Source: Gp6-AA40 sp963742105 (GTDB lineage: Bacteria > Acidobacteriota > Vicinamibacteria > Vicinamibacterales > UBA2999). Taken from it: a stretch of DNA of 64,000 nt. The stretch spans positions 1,550,001-1,614,000 of the forward strand of contig CAVUKN010000005.1 in the NCBI GenBank assembly GCA_963742105.1, written 5' to 3'. The notes under the pieces were generated by a model that worked only from the letters and a program-made list of their open reading frames with translations, made no database searches and was not told the origin of the DNA. How positions within the stretch are numbered: position 1 is the stretch's first letter; the number at the start of each line of letters is the position of its first letter. A program made the translations under genes and the position numbers. Shown here piece by piece: positions 32,069 to 40,519 of this stretch.

Positions 32069-33504
32069 TCCCGGGAGTTCGCCGGCTCGCGCGAGCGGGA
32101 CGCGGCGGTTCACGGAGGGCGTGGTCAGGCCCGCCGGTCCATCCGTTCGCCGTGGCCGTTGCGTTCGTGCTGTCCTTCTCGGCGGTTCATGCCGGACAGG
32201 CGGTGCCGGGCGGCAGGGATCCGCGCGTCGAGCGGCTCGTGACATCGATCTCCACCACGCATCTTCGCGAGATGCTGACGACGCTGGTCTCATTCGGGAC
32301 TCGCAGCACGCTCTCCCGCCCGGATTCGACGACGCGCGGCATCGGCGCGGCCCGCCAATGGATCGCCGACGAGCTCCGCCGCGCGAGCCCGAAGTTGCAG
32401 GTGAGCTTCGATACGTACCGGTTCAAGCCGCAGCGCCGTCTTACACGGGAAGTCGAGTTGCGTCAGGTCATCGCCGTGCTTCCGGGCAGAACGCCGAGGC
32501 GCATCTACGTCACCGCGCACTACGACACGTTGAACCTGCCGGACCAGACCGCGAAAATCGTGCGACCCTCGCCGCTGCCCGCGGGCTTCGATGCGCAGTC
32601 ACAGCCCGGGCAGGATTACGAGGTCGCCGCCCCCGGAGCCAATGACGATGGCAGCGGGACGGTGCTGGTGATGGAACTGGCCCGCCGGTTCGCGGAGAGC
32701 GGAATCGATTTCGACGCGACGCTGGTGTTTGCCTTGTGGTCAGGCGAGGAGCAGGGTGAATTCGGAGCGCTGGCGCATGCGCAACGCATGGCGGCGGCCA
32801 GGACGCCGATCGACGCGATGTTCAACAACGACATCGTCGGCAATTCGCATGGCGGCAACGGCGCCTTCGACAACGGGAGCGTCCGGGTGTACTCCGAGGG
32901 TCCTGAAGACTCGCCGTCTCGCGCGCTCGCCCGGTATATCGAGCGGGCCGGCGCGACCTACCTGCCTGCTCACCGGGTCCGGCTGATGTCGCGACCGGAC
33001 CGCTTTCAACGCGGAAGCGACCACGAGGCGTTCAACGCGGCGGGCTTCACCGCCGTGGTCTTCCGCGAAGCTACGGAAAACTACGCGCGCCAACACAGCG
33101 CCAACGACACGCTCGATGGTGTCGACGTCGACTACCTGTCACAGAACGTGCGGCTGAACGCCGCTGCGATCGCGTCATTGGCACTCGCGCCGCCGGCACC
33201 AATCGTGGTGACCGAGCGTGGGGCGCCGACGATCGCGCGGGGTGCCTCCGGTTACGACGCGGCACTGACGTGGAAGGCATCACCGGGCGCGGTCGCGTAC
33301 CGGATCTACTGGCGGGACGCGTGGGGTCCCGACTGGGCGCACCAGCTGACGGTGGGCAACGTGACGGAGTACGTCCTTTCCAACCTGTCCATAGACGACG
33401 TGGTCATCGGCGTCGCCGCTGTCGGTGCCGACGGACATGAGAGCCTCGTCAGCGCGTACGTCGCGGCGCCGCGTCCGTTCGCACCGTTACAGTTGGTTGA
33501 CTGA
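32065..33504 (+). CDS. Secreted M28 metallopeptidase with C-terminal fibronectin-like domain
   Basis: A 479-residue zinc aminopeptidase-type enzyme. A hydrophobic signal (FAVAVAFVLSFSAVHAG) follows an unusually long basic leader of about 27 residues, so the true start may be further in. The zinc and catalytic motifs are in order: YVTAHYDTLN, APGANDDGSGT, ALWSGEEQGEFGA, FNNDIVG and RGSDHEAFNAAG. Residues ~385-470 (ALTWKASPGAVAYRIYWRD and later) form a fibronectin type III-like domain. The overlap with the Abhydrolase_10 stop favours ATG 32065. It should degrade peptides outside the cytoplasm. Confidence 0.9.
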   Translation: MIPGVRRLARAGRGGSRRAWSGPPVHPFAVAVAFVLSFSAVHAGQAVPGGRDPRVERLVTSISTTHLREMLTTLVSFGTRSTLSRPDSTTRGIGAARQWIADELRRASPKLQVSFDTYRFKPQRRLTREVELRQVIAVLPGRTPRRIYVTAHYDTLNLPDQTAKIVRPSPLPAGFDAQSQPGQDYEVAAPGANDDGSGTVLVMELARRFAESGIDFDATLVFALWSGEEQGEFGALAHAQRMAAARTPIDAMFNNDIVGNSHGGNGAFDNGSVRVYSEGPEDSPSRALARYIERAGATYLPAHRVRLMSRPDRFQRGSDHEAFNAAGFTAVVFREATENYARQHSANDTLDGVDVDYLSQNVRLNAAAIASLALAPPAPIVVTERGAPTIARGASGYDAALTWKASPGAVAYRIYWRDAWGPDWAHQLTVGNVTEYVLSNLSIDDVVIGVAAVGADGHESLVSAYVAAPRPFAPLQLVD

Positions 33505-33506
33505 AC

Positions 33507-33650
33507 TCTTGAACCAGTTCAGGTGCCGATGAACAGGGTTCAAGGTTCAGAGGGTGCCGAGGGTGCCGAAGGTTCAGTTCTGAACGTTCAGAACCCGATG
33601 AACTGCACGTTCAGCACCCCCGGCACCCTCGGCACCTTCTAGAACCTCGT
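33507..33650. repeat. Mixed inverted array of GTTCA and GGTGCCGA units
   Basis: GGTGCCGAGGGTGCC (33554-33568) is perfectly inverted at 33621-33635. Around it are repeated GAAC/GTTC pieces such as GGTTCAG and CTGAACGTTCAG. The whole stretch could fold into several alternative stems. It lies between the M28 gene and the methyltransferase/MetE-like pair. Confidence 0.75.
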
Positions 33651-33759
33651 CCAGCCGGTTCACCTCGATATACAGTATCCGCCGGCAGCGCGCCGGACTC
33701 GGGGGTCGGTCATCGTCGATCGGCTTCGTCAGTCGTCTAGAGAGCCGCGATCTCGTGAG

Positions 33760-35283
33760 GTGGCCGCAGGGGCCGCCTGGTCGCGTGCAGGAAACCACCG
33801 CCAGGTGATCGTTCACATCAACCATATCGCCCCCGCCAAGACCAAACGTGGGGCGCTCCGCCAGGCGGAAAGCGACCTGGGTGCGCTGGTCACCGGCTGC
33901 ATGATGTCAATGGTCGAGGACGGCATCCTCGATCCGCAGCTGGCGCCGTCGCTCCGCGTCCATCTCGACTGGATCCACTATCGGGGCAATTTCCGGGATC
34001 CGGTCATCGTCCGCCGCACCACCGACTCGCGGGGCCGGACACTGCCGCTCGCGGAGATCGCCGTCGATCTCCGGCAGGCTGATGCGGCCACCATCGAAGG
34101 CCAGCTGCTTCAGGCCGTCCGCAGTCTGTGCCCAGGCGCCGACAACGGTCACAGCCATGTGCATCTCGGCGCGTTCACGCCCTACCGCGACTGCCTGATG
34201 TGGGCCTTCAATCGGCTCTTCTGGCAGCACCTCGCCGAATGGGAAGCGGCCTCCGGGAAGGGGTTCGAGAAGGCGCTGCCGTCGGGGTCGTCTGACGCCA
34301 ACCATCCGGCGGCAGTCGCCGACTCCGCCAGGAAGTTCTGGACCCATCTGACGGAACTGGAGGGCAAGCATCAGGCGCCGTCAGAGATCATCGGACTCGA
34401 GATTGGCGTCGGCACCGGCGCGCGCGCGGCGGCGTGGCTGGATCGCTTCAAGGAATACGACGCTGAGGCGCAGACCGGCTTCTACGATCGCATTCAGTTC
34501 ATTCTCGGCGACTACTCGCCGACGAGTCTCGAACGCGCGCTCGCGGCGGTGGCGCATCACGCGCCGCACGTCAAGGGTGTCGCCCTCGACGCGCTCAATC
34601 CGCTCAAGGCGCTGATGCCGTACCGGTTCAAGATCATGTACGTGCACTCGACCAACACGTACGACAACCTGCCGTTCGACGACATTGTCCGGCGGGACGG
34701 GCGGCTGTATCTGATGGAAGTGCGCGCGTACCTTACCGAGTCGCTGATCGAGCCGCTCTGCCGCGACTTTGGCTTCTCACCCGAGGATCTCCCAGGCGTC
34801 GTCGAGCGTCTACTCACAGGTGGGCCCGCGGCGCTCTTCCCGGGCGCCCGGGGCGTGGAGTGCTGGCGGCGCATCTGGGAGGCGTTCAAACTGGAAGAGC
34901 GTCTCCGCGCGCTCGACGATTACGAAGAAGACCACGTCCCGCCTGGCCTGAATCGCACGCACCTCGAGGACCTGCTCGCCGAGGCACCCGACGATGTGCG
35001 GTTTCATATCTCGAGGGGAGCGGGCGAGAGCTTCGCGAACACGCTGCCGCTGCTGCACCCCCGCGGTTTCCTCGAAGTGCAGGACATCTTCGTCAGCGAC
35101 ATGAACGACTATCGCAAGGGCTTCCGGGGACCTGGCAAGCTGGACGGGTCGCTGGTGACGTGGGTGAACGGCGCGCTGCTGCGTGCGGTCGGTGCCCGCG
35201 CCGGCTACGACGTGCACTTCGCCCCGTTTCCCTATCGCCCCGGAACGCATACGACCGTGCTCTACACGACGCAGCGCGACTAA
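33760..35283 (+). CDS. Large SAM-dependent methyltransferase of unknown target
   Basis: A 507-residue protein. The SAM motif is IIGLEIGVGTGARAAAWLDRF (about residues 209-229). A second motif region is MYVHSTNTYDNLPFDDIVRRDG. A late segment, LLHPRGFLEVQDIFVSDMNDY, has the usual post-motif form. The N-terminal 200 residues match nothing I can name. It resembles large COG1565-like methyltransferases but is not clearly one of them. GTG 33760 gives the full frame; GTG 33805 (MIVHINHIAPAKTKRG) is a credible later start. The MetE-like gene follows after eight bases, so a shared pathway is likely. Confidence 0.65.
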   Translation: MAAGAAWSRAGNHRQVIVHINHIAPAKTKRGALRQAESDLGALVTGCMMSMVEDGILDPQLAPSLRVHLDWIHYRGNFRDPVIVRRTTDSRGRTLPLAEIAVDLRQADAATIEGQLLQAVRSLCPGADNGHSHVHLGAFTPYRDCLMWAFNRLFWQHLAEWEAASGKGFEKALPSGSSDANHPAAVADSARKFWTHLTELEGKHQAPSEIIGLEIGVGTGARAAAWLDRFKEYDAEAQTGFYDRIQFILGDYSPTSLERALAAVAHHAPHVKGVALDALNPLKALMPYRFKIMYVHSTNTYDNLPFDDIVRRDGRLYLMEVRAYLTESLIEPLCRDFGFSPEDLPGVVERLLTGGPAALFPGARGVECWRRIWEAFKLEERLRALDDYEEDHVPPGLNRTHLEDLLAEAPDDVRFHISRGAGESFANTLPLLHPRGFLEVQDIFVSDMNDYRKGFRGPGKLDGSLVTWVNGALLRAVGARAGYDVHFAPFPYRPGTHTTVLYTTQRD

Positions 35284-35291
35284 GGATCATC

Positions 35292-36317
35292 ATGTCTTCA
35301 TCGTCTTCACCCCTGCCGCTTCTGCCGACGTCGGTCATCGGCAGCTACTCGATGCCGGAGTGGCTGGAACGCGCCAAGAACGACTACCTGTCCCGCCGGT
35401 TGAGCCGTCGCGATCTGGACGAGATGCACGACGCGGTTCGCAAATCCGCGATCAAGGACCAGGAGACGGCCGGCGTCGACGTCGTCAGCGACGGGGAGGC
35501 CCAGCGCGACAACATGATCGATTACTTCATCGAACGGATGCCCGGGGTGCAGGTCGATCTCGGTTCGAAGCGGTTCTACTACGACTTCTACGAAAGTTCG
35601 GTGACGTCGAAGCTGTCGTCCGGTTCGCTCGGTCTTGCCGAGGAAGCGAAATTCCTGACCAGGTTTACCGAGCGTCGCGGGAAGATTTCGATCTCGGGGC
35701 CGCATACCCTGGTGAAGCGGGTGCGCAACTCCTATTACCCGTCGGAAGAAGCGTTCGCCCTCGACGTGGCCAGGCTGCTCAATTTCGAGATGAAGGAGCT
35801 GGTCAACAACGGCATCCGTGAGCTGCAGATCGACGAGCCGTACTACTCTGGATTTCCCGAAGACCTGGCCTGGGCGATCAAGGCGATCAACACGATGGTG
35901 GATGGTGTCGACGCGAACATCACCCTGCACATCTGCTACGGCAATCGCTATGGCAAGCCGTCGTTCGAGGGGAGCTATCGCTACCTGTTTCCGCGGCTCC
36001 TGGAGGCGAAGGTCAACACCGTCTCGCTGGAGTTCGCGCGCCGCGGCGACGAGGATCTCGGACTGTTCAAGGAATTCAACGTTCCGTTCAAGCTGGGGTT
36101 TGGCGTCATCGACGTCAAGAGCCAGGACTGCGAGTCGCCCACGCTCGTGGCCGATCGCATCGGCCGCGCCCTCGAGATCGTGCCGGCGGAGAAGCTGGTG
36201 ATCACCCCCGATTGCGGCTGCGTCCGCCTGCCTCGCGAGGTGGCGTTCAACAAGCTGGCGGCGATGGTCGAAGGAACCCGACTGGTGCGGAAGCAACTGG
36301 GAGTAGAGTCTTTGTGA
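35292..36317 (+). CDS. MetE-like (methionine synthase II type) protein
   Basis: A 341-residue TIM-barrel protein of the UROD/MetE-like superfamily, corresponding to the catalytic half of cobalamin-independent methionine synthase. LLPTSVIGSYSMPEWLERAK is the typical start. ISISGPHTLVKRV, GIRELQIDEPYYSGFP and LHICYGNRYG with zinc-ligand His and Cys follow. LVITPDCGCVRLPREVAFNKLAAMV supplies the last zinc Cys. It lacks the N-terminal MetE half, so it probably uses a simpler methyl donor than folate triglutamate. It is tightly linked to the upstream methyltransferase gene. Confidence 0.85.
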   Translation: MSSSSSPLPLLPTSVIGSYSMPEWLERAKNDYLSRRLSRRDLDEMHDAVRKSAIKDQETAGVDVVSDGEAQRDNMIDYFIERMPGVQVDLGSKRFYYDFYESSVTSKLSSGSLGLAEEAKFLTRFTERRGKISISGPHTLVKRVRNSYYPSEEAFALDVARLLNFEMKELVNNGIRELQIDEPYYSGFPEDLAWAIKAINTMVDGVDANITLHICYGNRYGKPSFEGSYRYLFPRLLEAKVNTVSLEFARRGDEDLGLFKEFNVPFKLGFGVIDVKSQDCESPTLVADRIGRALEIVPAEKLVITPDCGCVRLPREVAFNKLAAMVEGTRLVRKQLGVESL

Positions 36318-36324
36318 TCATGGA

Positions 36325-36441
36325 ATTGACGAATTGACGAATTGACGAATTGACGAATTGATTGTGGATTGCAGCGGTCGGCTGCCGCGACTCCGTGCCT
36401 CCAAATTCGTCAATCCGTCAATTCGTCAATCCGTCAATTCC
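36325..36441. repeat. Inverted array of octamers (ATTGAC class), copy B
   Basis: The left arm has four exact ATTGACGA octamers (36325-36356) plus ATTGATTG. The right arm (36407-36438) alternates TCGTCAAT and CCGTCAAT twice. The spacer includes a short hairpin (CAGCGGTCGGCTGCCGC). The right arm ends about 19 bases before ATG 36460. Confidence 0.87.
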
Positions 36442-36459
36442 AGTTGTTGGAGTTCGCTC

Positions 36460-36876
36460 ATGGCAGATGATCGCGTGACCCTGCTGCATGAATGGTTCGA
36501 ACAGGTGTGGAATCGCGGGGACGAGACGGCTATCCACCGGCTCATGGCGCCTGACTGCGTGACTCACGGCTTGCGCGATGCCGATGGCACGCCAGTCACC
36601 GGCAAGGCCGCATTCCTTCCGTTCTTCACCATGTTCCGCACCGCGTTTCCTGACATGCAAATCGTGATCGAGGACAGCGTCGTCGAAGGCGACAAGATCG
36701 CGGTCCGGTGCACGGTGCGCGGTACGCATCGTGGACACACCCTCGGCTTCGCTGCCACGCAGCGGCCGGTGGAGTTCACCGGCATGTGCATCGCCCGGGT
36801 GCGCAACGGGCAGCTCGTCGAAGGGTGGAACAACTTCGACTTCGCCACGATGCAGGCGCAACTGCAGCCGGCGTGA
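36460..36876 (+). CDS. SnoaL-like ester cyclase family protein
   Basis: A 138-residue NTF2-fold protein of the SnoaL-like polyketide cyclase/ester cyclase group. VTLLHEWFEQVWNRGDETAIHRLMAPDCVTHGL is the canonical first part. KAAFLPFFTMFRTAFPDMQIVIEDSVVEGDKIAVRCTVRGTH follows. The end, RNGQLVEGWNNFDFATMQAQL, is also typical. It is cytoplasmic, and the substrate is unknown. GGAG before ATG 36460 is the ribosome-binding site. The gene stands directly behind an octamer array. Confidence 0.9.
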   Translation: MADDRVTLLHEWFEQVWNRGDETAIHRLMAPDCVTHGLRDADGTPVTGKAAFLPFFTMFRTAFPDMQIVIEDSVVEGDKIAVRCTVRGTHRGHTLGFAATQRPVEFTGMCIARVRNGQLVEGWNNFDFATMQAQLQPA

Positions 36877-36949
36877 GGCTGGGAACGGAGGAGCCCTTCA
36901 TGGTGAATCCGGTTCTCCGCAGTCTCAGGTTGCGCCAGGATTGCAGCCC

Positions 36950-37912
36950 ATGCGCCCCCCCGCCGTAGCGGTTCTCACGCTGTGCGTGGCGACGCGGATG
37001 GTGGCTGCCGGCGTTCAGTCGGAGGCGGGCCGCGATTCCGGGATGCCGATTGCCATCCAGACGGCGGCGGTCCCGTTGAACCCCGAGAACCGCTCGCAGT
37101 CCGCGGTTGGTCCGTTCACCTACGCCGGCGGCCTCGTCCTGACCTCGACGCAAACCGATCGCCTGCACGGTCTCTCGGACGTCGCGATGAGCGGCGAGGA
37201 TCACTTGACCGCGGTTGGCGACGAAGGGGTGCTGGTCACCGTGCGCCTGCTCTTCGACACTGCCGGGGACCTCGCCGGCGTGTCGGATGGCCGGCTGACG
37301 TTGCTGACAGCAGAGGACGGTACGCCGCTGGCGAAGAAAGAGGACGCCGATGCAGAAGGGCTCGCGGTGTTCCCGAACGGCGATCGTCTGGTCAGCTTCG
37401 AACGAAACCACCGGATCTGGCTGTATCCGGCCGCCGGCGGATCGCCCCGCGCCGTTCCGAAGCCGGACGTGACTTTTCCCGATCCGAATGGCGGCATGGA
37501 AGCGCTCACCCCGGATCCGGACACCGCGCCCGATGCGTACGTAGTTGGCGCTGAGCTCAGCGGACAGACGTGGAACTGCCGAATGTCCACCGCCTGTGTG
37601 CCGGGCCCAATCGTGCCGCGACCGCCGGGAGCCAGTCTCGTCGCGATGGGTAAACTCCCTGCCGGCCGCACCGCGTATCTGTTTCGCGGTTTCGACGGAC
37701 GCGCGCACATCGTCCTGCGGCTCGTGCGCCAGGCCGTGATCGACGCCGAACTCGACCTGGCACCACCCCTGACCGTGGACAACATCGAAGCTGTGGGCGC
37801 GGTGGTGCGTCCGGGCGGCACTATCCGTTTTTATCTCCTATCGGATGACAACGCGTCTCCGGAGCAACGCACGCTGCTCCTGGCCTTCGATTGGCGGCCA
37901 CCGCAGGATTGA
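36950..37912 (+). CDS. Exported esterase-like phytase-domain protein
   Basis: A 320-residue secreted propeller of the phytase-like (PF13449) family. MRPPAVAVLTLCVATRMVAAG is the signal peptide. GGLVLTSTQTDRLHGLSDVAMS, DADAEGLAVFPNGDRLVSFER and FPDPNGGMEALTPDPD are the usual blades. NIEAVGAVVRPGGTIRFYLLSDDN closes the propeller. Enzyme activity in this family is rarely shown. A well-placed GGAGGA precedes an ATG at 36900 in another frame, so an indel in the C7 run at 36954-36960 may hide a longer N-terminus. Confidence 0.72.
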   Translation: MRPPAVAVLTLCVATRMVAAGVQSEAGRDSGMPIAIQTAAVPLNPENRSQSAVGPFTYAGGLVLTSTQTDRLHGLSDVAMSGEDHLTAVGDEGVLVTVRLLFDTAGDLAGVSDGRLTLLTAEDGTPLAKKEDADAEGLAVFPNGDRLVSFERNHRIWLYPAAGGSPRAVPKPDVTFPDPNGGMEALTPDPDTAPDAYVVGAELSGQTWNCRMSTACVPGPIVPRPPGASLVAMGKLPAGRTAYLFRGFDGRAHIVLRLVRQAVIDAELDLAPPLTVDNIEAVGAVVRPGGTIRFYLLSDDNASPEQRTLLLAFDWRPPQD

Positions 37913-38016
37913 GCTGATCTCCAGGATGTTGGCCGGGACGATTGCAACCGCAGTAGGATTTGGCCAGTTGCCGGCCCGGCGATTCGCCGTGGCGGCCTGC
38001 CTGGACAGGAGATCTG

Positions 38017-38526
38017 ATGTTGTCGTCCGCTCGCGTCGCTGTCGCTGTTGTCGTCGCCAGCTTGTGGCTCTGCCAGCCGGCGCAGGCCCAGGATGTCGAC
38101 CCGGCGCTCAAGTCCGACGTCGAGAAACTGCTCAATGTCATCGGTGCGGACTCGGTCGGCGCGAGGGTGGCGTCGGTGATGTTGTCGCAACTCCTCGATA
38201 CCGTGCGCCAGCAGCAGCCTCAGGTGTCCGACAAGACGGTTGCGACCATGAAGAGCGTGTTCGAGGCCGAGCTCGTTCGCAGCCTGCAGGGCGAGGGTGG
38301 CCTGCGTGCCGATCTGGTGCGGATATACGCGAGTCATTTCACGCGGGAAGACATTGCCGCCCTGCTCAACTTCTACGGCACCGATGTCGGTCGCAAGCTG
38401 ATCGCCTTGATGCCGCAGATTTCGGAGGAGTCGGCGCTGGCCGGACAGCAGTGGGCTGTGCGGGACATGCCTCGCATTCTGAGCGTGCTGGAGGAACGGC
38501 TGCGCTCAGAAGGCCTGGTCAAGTAG
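38017..38526 (+). CDS. DUF2059 exported protein
   Basis: A 169-residue periplasmic protein. The signal peptide ends at PAQAQ. The DUF2059 domain covers most of the mature protein, with VEKLLNVIGADSVGARVASVM and LVRIYASHFTREDIAALLNFYGTDVGRKLI. The last is the family hallmark (Y-x-x-x-F-T-x-x-E-I-x-x-L-x-x-F-Y). The function is unknown. AGGAGA before ATG 38017 is a clear ribosome-binding site. The amidohydrolase gene starts nine bases after the stop, so they form an operon. Confidence 0.87.
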   Translation: MLSSARVAVAVVVASLWLCQPAQAQDVDPALKSDVEKLLNVIGADSVGARVASVMLSQLLDTVRQQQPQVSDKTVATMKSVFEAELVRSLQGEGGLRADLVRIYASHFTREDIAALLNFYGTDVGRKLIALMPQISEESALAGQQWAVRDMPRILSVLEERLRSEGLVK

Positions 38527-38534
38527 GAGGAAAC

Positions 38535-40244
38535 GTGTCCCGTCGATCTATCTCGCGCCGCCATTTCCTTGGACATTCGGCGGCCGCCGCCGCTGCGCTC
38601 GCTGTTCCTGCCACGCCGGGCGTGGGCGCCCAGACTGCCGCGCGTCCGGCGGCGAATCCGGATCAAGACCTGATCCTGACGAATGGCCGCATCCACACCA
38701 TGGATGCGCGCAACACCATAGCTCGGACGGTCTCGATTCGGAACGGTCGTCTCGCTACCGTCGGCGACACGGTGCCGCCGCGACGTGCCGGCGATCGCGT
38801 CATCGACCTGCGTGGACGCACCGTCGTCCCCGGGCTAATCGAGCCGCACGTTCATATCGTCAGCCTCGCCAACCGTCCCGGCTATCACACCATTCTCGAG
38901 AACACGCGATCGATCCGCGAGGTGCAGGAAGCGCTCGCCGCACGACGCAAGGACGTCCCGGCGGGCCAGTGGATCACGTCAATGGGCGGCTGGCACCCGA
39001 ACCAATGGAAGGAGCATCGTCACCCGACACGGCAGGAGCTCGACGAAGCGGTGTCCGATCGTCCGGTGCTGCTGTACGAGCGGTTCACCGGTCCGTGCGC
39101 CACCAACAGCATGGGCAAGGCGTTCTTCGACATGATGGACGGGGCGGCGCCGGTCCATGCCGACATCAAACCGATCAAAGTCGCCGACACCGGAGCGATC
39201 GCCGCCGCCGGCTTTGCCGGTGGCGGGCCATCGGCCAGTGCGCTGTTTCACCTGCGGCGCCTGCAGACGTTCGACGACAAGCTGCGCAGCACGATGGACG
39301 CGATGCGCTATTCGGTGGTCGTCGGACTGACCTCGCATCTCGACCAGGTGTTGTTCCCGACTCCGGGTCCGTTGCACCCGTCGCAGATCCTCTCCAACCT
39401 CGATCAATACCGGATGTACGACACGTGGCTGGCGCTGCATCGCGACAACAAGACGCTTGTCCGCCTGCAGACGAACTTCCTGCAGAACCAGAACGACCCG
39501 GCGCTGCCGGAACTGAAGGAGCGGCTCCGCAATCAGTTCCAGTACTTCGGCGACGACATGATGATGACCGGGTCGATCGGCGAATGGGCGGCGCCGCTCG
39601 GTTCCGGCGCCGTGTGGCGCGATGCGCAGCGGCTGGTGGCACAGGCGGGATGGCACAACGAGAACAGCGTGCACAACATCCCGGAACTCACGCAGGTGGT
39701 GGACGCGTACGAGGCGGTCAACAAGGACTTCGACATCACCCCGCATCGGTGGGTGGTCCATCACGTTCCGGTGGTGACGAAGGATCTGCTGGACCGGCTG
39801 CGCGCGCTCGGTTGCGGTGTGCAGATGGGCGCGTTCCAGTGGGTGACGTCGAGCGATCCGGAGGTGGTCGTCGGCGCGCCGTTCCGCACCATCCTCGATC
39901 ACGGCATCCAGGCGGGCATCCACGGCGACGGCGTCCACATCGCGCCGCTCAATCCGTGGCAGCACATCTACTTCGCGGTCACCGGCCTGAACTCGTTCGG
40001 CGCGCGCGTCAACGGCAACGAGCAGATCACGCGACAGGACGCGCTGCGGACGTTCACGCGCGCCAACGCGTGGTTCCTGCGGATGGAGGATCGGATCGGT
40101 TCGATCGAGCCCGGCAAACTCGGCGACCTCGTCGTGCTCGACCGCGATTACTTCACGGTGCCCGACGAAGAGATCAAACAGATCCGCTCGGTGCTGACCA
40201 TCGTCGGCGGCACGATCGTTCACGACACCAAGGCGGTGTCGTGA
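38535..40244 (+). CDS. Tat-exported amidohydrolase (Amidohydro_3-like)
   Basis: A 569-residue metal-dependent hydrolase. SRRSISRRHFLGHSAAAAAALAVPA is a strong twin-arginine signal. The first metal motif is VVPGLIEPHVHIVSL. DILTNGRIHTMDARNTI-like LILTNGRIHTMDARNTIART opens the composite domain. Later motifs are WVVHHVPVVTKDLLDRLRAL, GIQAGIHGDGVHIAPLNPW with the metal-ligand Asp region, and EPGKLGDLVVLDRDYFTVPD at the end. The group acts on amides or imides; the substrate is open. GTG 38535 follows AGGAGG with a four-base spacer. Confidence 0.9.
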   Translation: MSRRSISRRHFLGHSAAAAAALAVPATPGVGAQTAARPAANPDQDLILTNGRIHTMDARNTIARTVSIRNGRLATVGDTVPPRRAGDRVIDLRGRTVVPGLIEPHVHIVSLANRPGYHTILENTRSIREVQEALAARRKDVPAGQWITSMGGWHPNQWKEHRHPTRQELDEAVSDRPVLLYERFTGPCATNSMGKAFFDMMDGAAPVHADIKPIKVADTGAIAAAGFAGGGPSASALFHLRRLQTFDDKLRSTMDAMRYSVVVGLTSHLDQVLFPTPGPLHPSQILSNLDQYRMYDTWLALHRDNKTLVRLQTNFLQNQNDPALPELKERLRNQFQYFGDDMMMTGSIGEWAAPLGSGAVWRDAQRLVAQAGWHNENSVHNIPELTQVVDAYEAVNKDFDITPHRWVVHHVPVVTKDLLDRLRALGCGVQMGAFQWVTSSDPEVVVGAPFRTILDHGIQAGIHGDGVHIAPLNPWQHIYFAVTGLNSFGARVNGNEQITRQDALRTFTRANAWFLRMEDRIGSIEPGKLGDLVVLDRDYFTVPDEEIKQIRSVLTIVGGTIVHDTKAVS

Positions 40245-40316
40245 GCGATCGAGCGTCGTGTTCGCTAGTGCCCCGACCGAGGCGTTCTGATCCCTTGTTC
40301 GCGCCGGCCCGCCAGC

Positions 40317-40434
40317 GCGAATCCGTATGGCGCTCCGGAAAACCGCCTTGATCCGCGCCCCTCAGCTCCGCCGCCGGAGAGGGCGGCTGTGCCAAAACAC
40401 TCGCCACGGTTTTCCTCCGGCCATACGGACTCGC
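40317..40434. repeat. Imperfect long inverted repeat
   Basis: GCGAATCCGTATGGC with GCTCCGGAAAACC (40317-40344) is inverted, with a few mismatches, as GGTTTTCCTCCGGCCATACGGACTCGC (40408-40434). The 63-base interior has no gene. The element could be a small non-autonomous mobile unit or a terminator-type stem after the amidohydrolase gene. Confidence 0.65.
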
Positions 40435-40507
40435 ACTGGCGCCGTGTGGCGCGGTGCCGCGGGGCACCACCCCTCGGCCACAACACTAGTCGACGCGTGA
40501 AGTGCGG

Positions 40508-40513
40508 TAACGT
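40508..40513 (+). promoter_or_regulatory. -10-like box before the TMEM175-type gene
   Basis: TAACGT lies six bases before ATG 40520, and no ribosome-binding site is present. It is a weak hexamer, but the spacing is the recurrent one. Confidence 0.4.
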
Positions 40514-40519
40514 CTTTCG

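Noticed and set aside
38969..40351. 460-codon plus-strand frame within the amidohydrolase gene, and a 414-codon minus-strand frame opposite it
   Set aside because: Both lie over a complete Tat-exported amidohydrolase with all its motifs. Their translations are Arg/Gly/Pro-rich and show no family pattern.
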